This document shows, one piece after another, positions 14,831 through 24,088 of a stretch of 28,687 nucleotides of DNA (positions are counted from its first letter, which is position 1; every line of letters begins with the position of its first letter). The notes beneath the pieces were generated by a model that saw nothing but the letters and a program-made list of their open reading frames with translations, did no database searches and had not been told where the DNA came from. Source of the stretch: a virus; IMG/VR virus record IMGVR_UViG_3300049846_000217, positions 1 to 28,687 of that record, one strand, 5' to 3'. The translations under genes were made by a program, and so were the position numbers.

Positions 14831-16179
14831 TACTTTCCTCCTACCTGTTCGTTAACGCTGACGCCCGAAACCCTGAACGGGACTTCGTCCGTAACTCGAA
14901 ATTCGAGGAGAATCCCCGGATAGGCGAAACTCCCTAACGAGTTCCACTTCGGGTGGGCTCGATATTTCCCCTGAGGGCCTAAAGATCTCTCTCTCCATTC
15001 AGACCAATTCTGGCCACCATCGTAAGAAAATCTCATTTCTATCGTTGGATTGGCGAATTCTGTCGAAAGGTAGGTGGTCCGTCCGGCATTAACTCTTGCT
15101 AAGACATTAAATACTTGGACCAGTCCGGCTTCGATAGGCAGCCATGCCCGGAAACGCCTTTCAAGGGTTCCTCCGAAATCGGCATCCTCATCTACCCAGT
15201 TGTAACAAGCCCCGTCAACGGACGAACCGAAGACACCTCCGGCGAAACAACCGGCCTTCCAGTTAGTCTCTCCGAATGATTCCATCAGAGTCCAAGATCC
15301 GTTACTACGCGGATGAAGAACCCATGTCTCTGTATCTAAGGTCAGAGCTAAGAATTCCGTTCCTTCAAAAATAAACGTCCATAAACGAACGTCTGTCGAA
15401 TCTTCTATTTTAGCTTCTAGTCCTGGATAGGAAACGATGTTCTCAGGGGTATTGATACAAATCGTATTCTGATTAGTTACCCAAGCGAAAGAGCTTCCAA
15501 ATTTAGTAGCGGCTCCAGTGGCCTTGACACCCACGTTAAAAACTCTGCCTGACATTGGGGCAAACGGGATATCTACGTCGCCAGAGACAGGCCAGAACTC
15601 AGTAGTCTCAGATCCGAAGATAACGAGAGCGTCACCGATGAAAAGGATGTCTTTGATGTTGTCTGGAATGTATTCGGCAGACGCAAAATCCAGAGCAGCG
15701 AAGGTAGCTCCTAAGGGGTCTGTCCAATAAATCCTCTGAGAGTCCTTCCTCACCGCCACGATTCTAGACGAACCAGAAACAACCTTCAGGACATTCGCAC
15801 TGTCCGGAAAGGTTACCGTAGACAATGTCGTTCCGTTGTACTTATATAACGTACTGCCGTTAGCAATGAATATCTGGTTGTCATACCCCGCCATCGAAGC
15901 GGGCCCGGGCCCGGCTATTGCCCCCTCGTCTGAAGAGGCGTCGTAGAACCTGCCCCCCGAGACTCCAAATAGGCCCCCAGAAAGAACGCCATCTCCTTGA
16001 AAAAGAGCGGCCACAGGGCCGGTTCCCATTGAAACCGCATTAGCTCCTAGGCCAGCCCTAGAAATTAATACGAGCTTGTTATCCGTCGGAGACTGTTCAG
16101 CAAACATATTCACAACCGGGAGTTCGGGGAAGTTGCCCCTGTCACGTACGAACGAAGACGTCCCGATGAACATATCCAT
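14830..16179 (-). CDS. P22 gp10-like packaged-DNA stabilization protein
   Basis: A 449-residue tail protein. In P22, gp10 closes the head-tail channel after packaging and links the gp4 ring to the needle. The sequence begins with MDMFIGTSSFVRDRGNFPELPVVNMFAEQ, the usual start of this family, then shows repeated blades or strands (YDNQIFIANGSTLYKYNGTTL, SSRIVAVRKDSQRIYWTDP, FIGDALVIFGSETTEFW). The C-terminal half has SYDGGQNWSEWRERSLG, typical of the stabilisation-protein fold. Length (449) is close to P22 gp10 (472). The ATG overlaps the preceding stop as TAATG, with AAAGG 9 bases upstream. It follows the adaptor gene as in P22. Confidence 0.85.
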   Translation of the reverse strand: MDMFIGTSSFVRDRGNFPELPVVNMFAEQSPTDNKLVLISRAGLGANAVSMGTGPVAALFQGDGVLSGGLFGVSGGRFYDASSDEGAIAGPGPASMAGYDNQIFIANGSTLYKYNGTTLSTVTFPDSANVLKVVSGSSRIVAVRKDSQRIYWTDPLGATFAALDFASAEYIPDNIKDILFIGDALVIFGSETTEFWPVSGDVDIPFAPMSGRVFNVGVKATGAATKFGSSFAWVTNQNTICINTPENIVSYPGLEAKIEDSTDVRLWTFIFEGTEFLALTLDTETWVLHPRSNGSWTLMESFGETNWKAGCFAGGVFGSSVDGACYNWVDEDADFGGTLERRFRAWLPIEAGLVQVFNVLARVNAGRTTYLSTEFANPTIEMRFSYDGGQNWSEWRERSLGPQGKYRAHPKWNSLGSFAYPGILLEFRVTDEVPFRVSGVSVNEQVGGK

Positions 16180-16931
16180 TAAATAAGGCCTTTATTAAAC
16201 CAGTTCACGTTGGACCCATAAGCCCAAATTCTCATAGACGGCAAGCGGAGAAGAGCGAGTTCCGAAGACTCTTGCCTCTGCTGCTGATACCTAGCTTTAA
16301 ACGCTCTTCTGGCCCGCATCAGAGCATCTCCAGTCTCAGCAGCAGTGTTAACTCCATGACGAGGGTGAAGACGAAGAGCTAACGAAATGGAAAGGTAGTC
16401 GTCGAATTCCGAAGGGAACGGACTGTCATCATCCCCCGTAAGATCAGTAACTCTTACCCATGTTCCAAGGTCCGCTCTATAAAACCAGTCACGGAACACC
16501 CCATCAGTAGTTAACGAAATCGTATCAACCTCTTCAATTCTTCTTCCGTTACCGTCTAAAGTCAATGAATTAGTGGAAAAATTGTTTGAAGAGTCGACAA
16601 CGGAAATCCTAGCTCCGTCGTGTGGCTCTGGATCTAAATACAGCGTAGTATCGGCCGAAAGGTTGCAAACAATACGTGTGTTAGTAGGGAGGTATCCAGA
16701 TGAAATCAGGCTTGAAATATCTCTAGAAATCGCGTCTGCCTGATTTAAGCCCTCCAGCCCGTAAGACACTTCTACATAGTTCTCACCAAGTTCAGTTGCG
16801 ATTAGAGTTTTAATGATATTCTGCAACTTACGAAGAGCTTCGTCATACTCCTCTCCCTCAGGAACTTCTCCCACAGGAATGAGGTTACTTTCTCTATAGG
16901 CATCGGTAATGATTTGACGTAAAGTAGTCAT
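16179..16931 (-). CDS. Head-tail adaptor (P22 gp4-like)
   Basis: A 250-residue protein expected to form the ring below the portal. The N-terminus is MTTLRQIITDAYRESNLIPVGEVPEGEEYDEALRKLQNIIKT, read in two parts, a helical pattern found in many podovirus adaptors. A beta-rich insert (about 75-165) includes RIVCNLSADTTLYLDPEPHDG and WFYRADLGTWVRV, and a final helix pair holds RRAFKARYQQQRQESSELALL. The insert makes it longer than P22 gp4 (166 residues). I chose the ATG at 16931, which overlaps the tailspike TGA and has GGAG 6 bases upstream; the frame open to 16958 lies inside the tailspike end. No peptidoglycan hydrolase motif, as claimed for gp4, is visible. Confidence 0.75.
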   Translation of the reverse strand: MTTLRQIITDAYRESNLIPVGEVPEGEEYDEALRKLQNIIKTLIATELGENYVEVSYGLEGLNQADAISRDISSLISSGYLPTNTRIVCNLSADTTLYLDPEPHDGARISVVDSSNNFSTNSLTLDGNGRRIEEVDTISLTTDGVFRDWFYRADLGTWVRVTDLTGDDDSPFPSEFDDYLSISLALRLHPRHGVNTAAETGDALMRARRAFKARYQQQRQESSELALLRLPSMRIWAYGSNVNWFNKGLI

Positions 16932-19120
16932 CCAATTCTCCAATTCGTGCCGTCGCATGTGACCGGCACGACATGCGCCCCGCCCGCCGCGACAATAGCG
17001 CCGATACCCGCTGTAAAGGCTGTGTTGCTATCTGTAACCATCAAGCGAATGTTCTGCCATATGGCGCCCGCAGCAGGGAGATTGCCGACCGTGGTAACGG
17101 CGGTGTAATCCCCGCCCGAAACGTGCGTCCAAAAGCTGCCGTCGAAACGGAAGCGCACCAACGTTTCTGTTATCGGCAACCATACCGGCCCCTGCTTGTC
17201 CCTGAGGCCCGAACCTGAACCGCCCGCCCCGTTGCCGTCGATGTAAATCTGCCCCGGCCCGTCATTGCGGATGGTCAATTCTGAACCTTCGATAAATCCG
17301 GTCGTCGGCAAATACATCGCATAGACATTGGCGCCCGTAGTCGTCACGCCCACAAACGGGCCACGCCAGCTATTCGCCACGCTTTGCAGAAGGTTGGTGG
17401 TTTGGACGTTCTGTGTCGCCACCCCGTAGCCGGTTATGCTTTGGATATTGGTCGAAAGGAAGTTCACCGCATAGCCGGATGATGCCGCCGCATAGCGCGG
17501 CGGGGTGGACATTTCCCCGGTCAATTCTCCAATCACGATGCCGGGTCCAAGCGAAGCATACCATGTCACAGGGTTTCCGGGCAGGCGGGCTGCATCTCTG
17601 GCGACCTTGGTTCGCTGGAATGAAACCCGGTCGATCTTGATGTCCTGAATCGACTGGTTGGCCGAGTTGACCCCATCTCCGCCTGCAAAAGTAATTCCGT
17701 GCGCACTTTCCTGATCGGTGACGAAAACGACTTCGGAAATCCGTGTGTCGATGATTCCGTCCGCAAACGTCCCGTTGGTGAAATTCATCGCGCTGTCGAT
17801 CATCGTAATCTTGCCGATATCGAGCCACGATCCGGGGCTGAAATCGGCATTCTTGAAAACGATGTTGTCCATGTGGCAATAGGGCGTCACGGTCGATGTA
17901 ACCCGCGTCGGTGCGTAATAACTTGAGAATGTCCCCACACCGAACTTGCCACCTTGTAGCGGAGACGAGGCAACACCGTTCTCGAATGTGGCGTTCACAA
18001 CCCGCCCGGATTTGCCGCCCCATCCCTCGAAAGCAAAGTTGAAATTGTAGCAATAAAGTCCATCGACATCGAGGTTGCAGCTATTGGGATTTAAGCAAGA
18101 GGCGTTAGTTTCGCCCAAGATTCCGTCGCGAATGAACATGGTGCAATCGGTGTTGTTCGGCCCGTAAAGCAATTCACCCCTGAACCCGATTACCCCGCCA
18201 CCATTGATGATACGAATATCGCCGGTAGAGAAAATTCCACCCGGCCCCGTTGTGGCATTGTCACTCCAGATTCCCTTGTCGGTTAAATCCCAACCATCGC
18301 CCGTGCCGTTGTTCATCACTCCGTAGGACGACCCTCGCGAGATACCCCCGTCAAGAATAACCCCGTCAAGCGTGACCCCTGCGCGAGATGAATAGTCAGT
18401 CGGTTGCGATGCTTGCCCCTTGAGGAAAATCGCACCGCCGCGCCAAAACTTGAGAGATGCGGTGCCAGTGGAAAGCAACGGCCAGTTCGACCAATTAGCC
18501 GGATCGGCCATGCCAGCAGCGCGACGATAAATCTTGGTTCCTCCACAAGTCGATTCGAACGTGATATGCGCCCCGTCGATAATCAGAGGGATGCCGTCAA
18601 GGCCGGTGGTGATATCATTCGTGGCGAGCGCGCGAGGGTCAGCGGCGAAGGCGTAGTGGGGTTTTCCGTAATAAATCGTTCCGCCCCCAAGATCGACAAG
18701 GTAGTCGATAGCCGCTTGAATCGCCGAACGATTATCGGTACCGGCTTTGGCAGCAGCAGCAGTTGTGTACCCTACGCCACCAAACTCTTCAATAGATACT
18801 GCCGTAACAGAGGGGATAGTCGGCTCTTCTCCGACAAAGCCGGGAATATAGCGCGGCTCTTCATCAAGAATGGCGTCGTTCGAGTCCTTCAAGACTACTC
18901 TATACGTCAACGAGTCATTTAAATAAATAGCCGGCCATCTACCGGCGGCGTTAGCCGTCACGGGATTAGCCAGCGGAGTAATCAATCCGGTATCAGCATA
19001 AACCGATTGGAGGTCGCTGGTACCGACTAAATAGAAATATAGCTTAGCGTTAGGAACCACTCTCAGAGCGTTCGCATCAATCGCAGGTCGAAAAGGAAGA
19101 TAGAATCTGGAAGCGGCCAT
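16928..19120 (-). CDS. Tailspike with beta-helix (receptor-binding)
   Basis: A 730-residue tailspike. Residues 1-110 are a virion-anchoring domain (FYLPFRPAIDANALRVVPNAKLYF in two parts, GRWPAIYLNDSLTYRVVLKD) found on many podovirus spikes. From about 115 a right-handed beta-helix begins: EFGGVGYTTAAAAKAGTDNR, IQAAIDYLVDLGGGTIYYG, then Gly/Asn-rich rungs to about 600. This pectate-lyase-like fold usually degrades or binds surface polysaccharide. The end (about 640-730) has LVRFRFDGSFWTHVSGG and a terminal beta module NIRLMVTDSNTAFTAGIGAIV. The codon style changes near residue 115-125, suggesting a swapped receptor module. The ATG is at 19120; a GAG tract and GGAG lie upstream. Catalytic residues are not identifiable by eye, and chaperone domains are not seen. 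Confidence 0.85.
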   Translation of the reverse strand: MAASRFYLPFRPAIDANALRVVPNAKLYFYLVGTSDLQSVYADTGLITPLANPVTANAAGRWPAIYLNDSLTYRVVLKDSNDAILDEEPRYIPGFVGEEPTIPSVTAVSIEEFGGVGYTTAAAAKAGTDNRSAIQAAIDYLVDLGGGTIYYGKPHYAFAADPRALATNDITTGLDGIPLIIDGAHITFESTCGGTKIYRRAAGMADPANWSNWPLLSTGTASLKFWRGGAIFLKGQASQPTDYSSRAGVTLDGVILDGGISRGSSYGVMNNGTGDGWDLTDKGIWSDNATTGPGGIFSTGDIRIINGGGVIGFRGELLYGPNNTDCTMFIRDGILGETNASCLNPNSCNLDVDGLYCYNFNFAFEGWGGKSGRVVNATFENGVASSPLQGGKFGVGTFSSYYAPTRVTSTVTPYCHMDNIVFKNADFSPGSWLDIGKITMIDSAMNFTNGTFADGIIDTRISEVVFVTDQESAHGITFAGGDGVNSANQSIQDIKIDRVSFQRTKVARDAARLPGNPVTWYASLGPGIVIGELTGEMSTPPRYAAASSGYAVNFLSTNIQSITGYGVATQNVQTTNLLQSVANSWRGPFVGVTTTGANVYAMYLPTTGFIEGSELTIRNDGPGQIYIDGNGAGGSGSGLRDKQGPVWLPITETLVRFRFDGSFWTHVSGGDYTAVTTVGNLPAAGAIWQNIRLMVTDSNTAFTAGIGAIVAAGGAHVVPVTCDGTNWRIG

Positions 19121-19143
19121 GATTACTCCGAGAGGTAGAGGGA

Positions 19144-19167
19144 GGGGAGCCCCCGAAGAGGCTCCCC
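19144..19167 (-). terminator. Strong UUCG-loop hairpin after the coat gene
   Basis: On the minus strand GGGGAGCC pairs with GGCTCCCC, extended by a U-G and a C-G pair around a UUCG tetraloop, giving about 10 bp. No T-run follows (TCCCTCTACC), so full rho-independent termination is unlikely. It lies 8 bases after the coat stop and before the tailspike start, a usual place for a partial terminator or an mRNA-stabilizing hairpin that raises coat expression over downstream genes. Confidence 0.65.
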
Positions 19168-19174
19168 AAGGTGG

Positions 19175-20488
19175 TTAGGCTACGCCATTCATTCGAATGA
19201 CCTTACGGCGTTCGCGAACGTTCGCAGTAAGTGCGACGTCGAACCTCACCGAGTGGGCCCCAGTGTTGAAGTCCGAGTGCTTCCACATTCTAACCGAAAG
19301 CGGAACCTTCGTCAGCGTCTTACGCATACCTTCTCCGGTCGCCGGCATAATCAACGGAGCGGTGTTAACGATGACAGCGTCCTTCTGGATCAAAGCCCTC
19401 GGGGTATACGCCGTCGAAGCAGTACCCACATAGGTAATCGCAGCGTTATCTGCCGGAGCCGCCGATACGGTGGCATGAGCAGTATTAACGAGGATGTCGC
19501 CTCCCGAACCCGAACCAGCAACGATCATCGCCGGGAAGATACGGAGAGCCGCAATAGCACCAGCCGTTGCCGTATGATCGCCCACAACGCGGAACTGTTG
19601 GAGATGCGGAAGCACCTTCTGAGCCCTGTTGTCATAGGCGTAAACACCGGCAATAGTGAGAACTTCGCCGTCCTTAACCGTCTGAGAGCCGGTAAGACCG
19701 TCAATCGAGATAGTCTGGGTGAGGTACTGACCAGGGGCCGAAGACACCGCAACATTCTTGTAATCGACGTTCTGGGAAGCACCGTTAATCAGCGAAGCCC
19801 CGGAAGCAGCGCGCGAGCCCACGGTAAGGGCCGAAAGCTGCTGAGTGAACACTGTCGGGATGCCGTTGATCTCGCCAGCGAAACCGTTACGGAACGCGCC
19901 AGTCGAAAGACTGTCAGTCGCCGGATAGGCAACCAGCGTCTCCGAAAGAGCCTGACGGTCGTCATAGTCGAGTACCAGTCGGAGGTTGTTATCCGAGATA
20001 CCTTCCTTCTTCAGCCGAGTATAGGCCGAAGCGACGTCAGTAAGATCCGCGACGGTGACGCCACCAGCAGTGCCGGTCCAGTTATTCGAAGCGAGTACAG
20101 CAGTCTGAAGGATGTACGCATCAATCACTTCAGCAAGCTGAGTAGCGGCGTTAGTTAACGCTTCCGACTCACGGGCATCGCCGATATCACGAATCTTCAC
20201 GAAATCGCCCCAACCCATGCTGGTGCCGAAGGTCTTGTTCAGCTTGAACTGTTCCGACCCGAACACGGAATCCTGAACACCCGAGGTAAGATCCTTCACG
20301 CCATCAGTCGTGGTAGTCACCGAGAATCGGGGACCAACCTGTTCGGCGACCTGAAGGCCGTTACGATCATTCATTTCGGTGTCAAACATCTTCCAAGTGA
20401 CGAGATCCGAAGCGATCAGGTTGTTTTGAAAGACTGCCGCAAAGGCATTCATGACCAGTTTTGACTGGTCTACAGTAATAGTAGGCAT
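19175..20488 (-). CDS. Major coat protein (P22 gp5-like)
   Basis: A 437-residue coat protein, close in length to P22 gp5 (430). It is placed after a portal and an acidic scaffold gene, as in P22. Visible features are a helical N-arm (TVDQSKLVMNAFAAVFQNNL), EQFKLNKTFGTSMGWGDFVKIRDI, a long helix with ATQLAEVIDAYILQTAV, ISDNNLRLVLDYDDRQAL, and a central beta-rich insert from about 225 to 345 (TISIDGLTGSQTVKDGEVLTI) that may be the I-domain. The HK97 fold is inferred from family and context. The ATG has AAGGAT 9 bases upstream. Its gene is likely the most expressed of the operon, and is followed by a strong hairpin. Confidence 0.85.
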   Translation of the reverse strand: MPTITVDQSKLVMNAFAAVFQNNLIASDLVTWKMFDTEMNDRNGLQVAEQVGPRFSVTTTTDGVKDLTSGVQDSVFGSEQFKLNKTFGTSMGWGDFVKIRDIGDARESEALTNAATQLAEVIDAYILQTAVLASNNWTGTAGGVTVADLTDVASAYTRLKKEGISDNNLRLVLDYDDRQALSETLVAYPATDSLSTGAFRNGFAGEINGIPTVFTQQLSALTVGSRAASGASLINGASQNVDYKNVAVSSAPGQYLTQTISIDGLTGSQTVKDGEVLTIAGVYAYDNRAQKVLPHLQQFRVVGDHTATAGAIAALRIFPAMIVAGSGSGGDILVNTAHATVSAAPADNAAITYVGTASTAYTPRALIQKDAVIVNTAPLIMPATGEGMRKTLTKVPLSVRMWKHSDFNTGAHSVRFDVALTANVRERRKVIRMNGVA

Positions 20489-20534
20489 AGTTAAAAATCC
20501 TTAATCCTAGCTACAGCCTTCGCGAGAGCAGGAA

Positions 20535-21536
20535 TTACTTCTTCCTGAAAAACTCTCTCTCGAAAGCCGAGAGGTCGTCGGTATCCGCCGGAATCGAAGT
20601 CCTAGCGCCAGTGCCTCTAGCACGGATCGCCGGGGGCTCCGGAGCAGACGTAACCTTAACCTCGGTTTTCTTATTCCCGGAGAACTGGGCTTCCAATATA
20701 CCGAGAGCGATAGTTGCTTTGACAGGGCCGGCTTGAGCAATACTCTTGGCCTCGTCAGGGTTTTCAGCGAGATAATAAAGGATTTCAGGACCATGGTCGA
20801 GCGACATCAGAGTAGTCGCGAGGTATTCTCCGTAGGCCGGTTCAAGGCTGTTGAATACCGGGTCTAGCGTAGACCCCTTCTCTCTGATATCGGGGAAGGC
20901 CTCTTCAGCCTTCTCTAGCTTCTCGTTCCAAGACGACTGTAGTTCTTCAAGAGCCTGCCTAGACTTAGTCTCAGCAGCTTCTTGTTCTGCCTTAACCTTC
21001 TCGGCTTCGGCTTCCTGCCGGATTGCTTCCCGCTCCTTCGAGATCATGAATTGAACTCTTGCGTCGATAAAGGCAGGATCGAATTCCCCGAGAGGGTATT
21101 TCGGCTCGCCGTTCTCGTCGAGGTCGTCAGGAGTAGGGGCGCCGGTCGGCTTCTCTTCTACAGCGGCCGGCTCTTCCTTCTTCGGAGCGAGGAGTTCCTC
21201 AATCTTCTTAAGTAGGGCGGCTTCGCGCTCTTCAGCTTCTCTACGAATCTCGTGCTTCTCACGAGTAAGTTCGTCGATACGCTCTTGAGCTTTCTTCTTA
21301 GGTTTAAGCTTTAGTCGATCTTTGTCGTCTTCCGACGGCTTCTCTTCTTCAGCGTCTTCCTTAGGCTCTTCTTGGATGTCCTCTTTATTATCCTCTGTGT
21401 CGTCGTTTTCCTGAATGTCTTCAGGGGCGGGAGTTTCGTTCCCGAGATCGCTTACCTCTTCTTCCTTATTGAAAAACAACTTCTCGAAGTCTTCCATATT
21501 GTCAGTGTCGGGTGCGATTGTAGCGTTAGGGTCCAT
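20535..21536 (-). CDS. Scaffolding protein
   Basis: A 333-residue, strongly acidic, low-complexity helical protein placed between portal and coat genes, the P22 gp8 position. It guides coat assembly and leaves before maturation. The first third is Glu/Asp-rich (EEEVSDLGNETPAPEDIQEN, and further acidic stretches), followed by coiled-coil-like segments rich in Lys/Glu/Ala (KKKAQERIDELTREKHEIRRE; KVKAEQEAAETKSRQALEEL) and a basic C-terminal end (LSAFEREFFRKK) that could bind coat, as P22 scaffold does. The ATG at 21536 is preferred, with AAAGGA 12 bases upstream; a GTG at 21566 would add ten residues but has no ribosome-binding site. The start is uncertain. Confidence 0.8.
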   Translation of the reverse strand: MDPNATIAPDTDNMEDFEKLFFNKEEEVSDLGNETPAPEDIQENDDTEDNKEDIQEEPKEDAEEEKPSEDDKDRLKLKPKKKAQERIDELTREKHEIRREAEEREAALLKKIEELLAPKKEEPAAVEEKPTGAPTPDDLDENGEPKYPLGEFDPAFIDARVQFMISKEREAIRQEAEAEKVKAEQEAAETKSRQALEELQSSWNEKLEKAEEAFPDIREKGSTLDPVFNSLEPAYGEYLATTLMSLDHGPEILYYLAENPDEAKSIAQAGPVKATIALGILEAQFSGNKKTEVKVTSAPEPPAIRARGTGARTSIPADTDDLSAFEREFFRKK

Positions 21537-21597
21537 AGATGGATGCGGTCCTTTAACCGAGCCCACTTTTATTGCGGAGACTCAACGGCAGAGTGGA

Positions 21598-23646
21598 TTA
21601 ACTGCCGCTGTCCGACGATCTAGAAGCTTGCTTCATAGCGGCCTCTCTATCTTTTTCGGCTCTTTCATGAGCCAGAATTTCTGAAATAGCGTTCAATTCG
21701 ATATCGTTGCCATCAACCATGTTATCGGAGAGGGCACGAATTCTCTGAGTTTCCGCGTTATACCATTCGATTTCTCTATCAGCCTTCAACTGGGCTAACT
21801 CTTCCTTCGTCTTCTGGTAATCTTCAAATAAGCTTTGCATCTGCTCAGGGTCGATCTGAGGAGCCTGTCCGCCCTCCTGCTGATCTTCTGGATCAAGGAA
21901 CTGCGGAGGAATAGTCTTCTTCAATCTGTCGGCAAGCTTGTCAGCCCCCGGCCAATCCTGAGCCTTAGCGATAATATCGCCAGCCACCTGAATCAACTGC
22001 GGCCAAACTTGGACGGCATTCATCATGGCTTCAGCGGCTTCAGCACGCCTCGTAGTGAACGACGCCCCAGTCGTAATAGCGACGTCATATCCGCCTACGG
22101 CAAGATTAGGAGACGACGGGTCGTTTGGATCGTTAATGCGAACCAGTCTGGCGGCTTCGTCCTCACCTACGATACGAATTATTCTCGTGCTGTCGTAAAT
22201 CTGCGAGATTAGCTGATTGAGGACGTCACCAGCTTCGAGAATAGAAGCGTTGCCGTTGTCGTAGTAAGTCAAGGACGCGACATCGCCTTCTCTCTGGCGC
22301 GCCATAATAGCCTTGCCTGAGGTTTCGTTCGACTTAATTCCGAGGGAGGCGTCGTGAATCCCTGTGACGTCCTTCATGTCTTGGCTGTTGATCTGGGCTT
22401 CGTTGAGAAGAGCCATTTCGGGAGTCGGAGGAGGGATTCTTTCCGGAGGGGCTTCGGCCCCGTCGTTGTAAACAAGAAGAGGATCTCTAGAGAGGTGGGC
22501 CCTCCGAAAAGCCTCTTCGCGTCCTTCAACAGCGGACTCGGGAGCGATCCATTGCGCCTTCGGGGCATAGCCTAATTGTTCGGCAGCGACGGAGCGCCAG
22601 AAATTACGAAGTCGAGCAGAATCCTTCATGTTACGAACTAATCCGTAACGAATTCTCTTACCCTCAACATTATACGTCCTGCCCATCATTCTGATGATAG
22701 GAAGGCGATTCAATTTGTATTCGTACGGCCCATCAAGAATGGCGAAGCCGGTTACGAGGTGCATCTGTGCATACAGGCAAGGGGCTCTACGGAGTTTGAC
22801 CGGAGCGCCGTGCTTCGTTGTTATTTCTTCTAAATTATCTGCTTCTATGTGCCGGATAGCACCGTCCGGGAACAGGCCGATTAACCTATCCCTCTCAATC
22901 ATTCGCCAGTGTTCGACGACCTTCACGGAGTCGTTATCGACCCATCCAGTAGTAGAGAGTTCTTTACCGAACCTATCTCCAAGAGTCGAGGGATCTGCGT
23001 CCTTCCACTTCTTCTTCAATTCCTTGCGGGAAAGACGGTCTTCAACGAAGCATCTCGTGGCGTCCTTACCTGTGGGATCGATAGAGAACCTATCCCAGAT
23101 AACTGAAAGAGGATCGTCGATAGCGTTAAGACCTAGTTCCTGATCGAAGACGTCATCTTTAGCGTAATCAACTGAAACGCGGAACGCACCATCCCCACAA
23201 GTCACCTGACTTTCAAAGGCGTTGGCGTAAACCCGATCGGCCCTCGACTTATATTCGATTGAGCGGATCAGGTCGGCACGGATGTTAGCTACGTCCTGAT
23301 CGCCGTCTTCGGCGGGGAGAACCTTAATCGAGGCCTTATTCTGCCTCCAGTCGCCAACAAGCTGAGCCGTAAACTGCGGAATCGTATTAATAGTGAGGCA
23401 TGGAAGGCCTTCTCTAGCCTGTAAAACCCGAGGGTCCCACTGCTGACCAGCGGCGAATTCCAAATCAGTAATGGCCTCTCTACGATTCATTTCATCGGCT
23501 TGAAGGTCTGCTTCATACTCCTCGCGAAGATTCTTCAGGTAGTCTTCGATACTTTCATACCCCTCGGGGACATACTTCTTTTCGACTTCGCCGTCGAAGG
23601 GAAGATTGTCGACTTCTCTGAATTCTGGGTTTTTGTTCTTAGCCAT
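21598..23646 (-). CDS. Portal protein (P22 gp1-like)
   Basis: A 682-residue portal that forms the DNA entry ring of the capsid. It fits the P22 portal family (725 residues). Visible matches include the N-terminal YEADLQADEMNRREAITDLEFAAGQQW (read in two parts), PCLTINTIPQFTAQLVGDWRQNK, the wing-stem part with DDPLSVIWDRFSIDPTGKDATRC and NRLPIIRMMGRTYNVEGKRI, and DVTGIHDASLGIKSNETSGKAI. A helical C-terminus (about 600-680) rich in Glu/Lys/Gln may form a barrel. The ATG at 23646 has AAGGAT upstream. The terminase and several head proteins precede it. Confidence 0.9.
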   Translation of the reverse strand: MAKNKNPEFREVDNLPFDGEVEKKYVPEGYESIEDYLKNLREEYEADLQADEMNRREAITDLEFAAGQQWDPRVLQAREGLPCLTINTIPQFTAQLVGDWRQNKASIKVLPAEDGDQDVANIRADLIRSIEYKSRADRVYANAFESQVTCGDGAFRVSVDYAKDDVFDQELGLNAIDDPLSVIWDRFSIDPTGKDATRCFVEDRLSRKELKKKWKDADPSTLGDRFGKELSTTGWVDNDSVKVVEHWRMIERDRLIGLFPDGAIRHIEADNLEEITTKHGAPVKLRRAPCLYAQMHLVTGFAILDGPYEYKLNRLPIIRMMGRTYNVEGKRIRYGLVRNMKDSARLRNFWRSVAAEQLGYAPKAQWIAPESAVEGREEAFRRAHLSRDPLLVYNDGAEAPPERIPPPTPEMALLNEAQINSQDMKDVTGIHDASLGIKSNETSGKAIMARQREGDVASLTYYDNGNASILEAGDVLNQLISQIYDSTRIIRIVGEDEAARLVRINDPNDPSSPNLAVGGYDVAITTGASFTTRRAEAAEAMMNAVQVWPQLIQVAGDIIAKAQDWPGADKLADRLKKTIPPQFLDPEDQQEGGQAPQIDPEQMQSLFEDYQKTKEELAQLKADREIEWYNAETQRIRALSDNMVDGNDIELNAISEILAHERAEKDREAAMKQASRSSDSGS

Positions 23647-23662
23647 TTTTATCCTTGAAGAA

Positions 23663-24088
23663 TTAAGCAGTCGAGTACTTCAACGAGTACGAAAGTTTAT
23701 GATAAGGTTTGACGCCTCTGTCCGAGACCGAAATACTAGCAGGAGCGTAATTCTCTTGGGCGTTGATAACGATCACAGATGTCTTAGCATTAACGTCTAC
23801 CGGTAAAGCAGAGTAGGTAATTAATACTGGGGCTATTCCTTTAAACGTTTTTGCGTTGGTTGTAAGAGTTGCGCCGGAATAAGTAATTGTTCCTGATGTC
23901 ACGTTTAGAAACGTCTTAGCATTTATCGTAATAGTTTGAGGAGTATACGTTTCTGAGGGGGTTAAAACAGTGATAAAGCGTTTCGCGTTGTTAACTATGT
24001 TTTGAGGAGAATACACAATCGAAGAAGACGTGATTACAATTATACTATTTTTAAAAAAGCTGTTTTGCTGAAAAAGAAGAGTAAGCAT
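23663..24088 (-). CDS. Head-region protein with exact 22-residue repeats
   Basis: A 141-residue protein that I do not recognise. After a hydrophobic start (MLTLLFQQNSFFKNSIIVIT) it has five tandem units of exactly 22 residues. A tyrosine occurs at 26, 48, 70, 92 and 114, and the motif NAK occurs at 34, 56, 78 and 100, usually followed by a TF or RF pair. The pattern Y(S/T)(P/G)xxxxxxNAK(T/R)F(x)nTY suggests a beta-solenoid or repeated strand pair. The repeats have diverged in sequence but not in spacing, so selection on the period is likely. It may be a decoration, stacking or fibre protein of the head, inferred from its place between terminase and portal. It begins at an ATG overlapping the preceding stop as TAATG. 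Confidence 0.75.
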   Translation of the reverse strand: MLTLLFQQNSFFKNSIIVITSSSIVYSPQNIVNNAKRFITVLTPSETYTPQTITINAKTFLNVTSGTITYSGATLTTNAKTFKGIAPVLITYSALPVDVNAKTSVIVINAQENYAPASISVSDRGVKPYHKLSYSLKYSTA

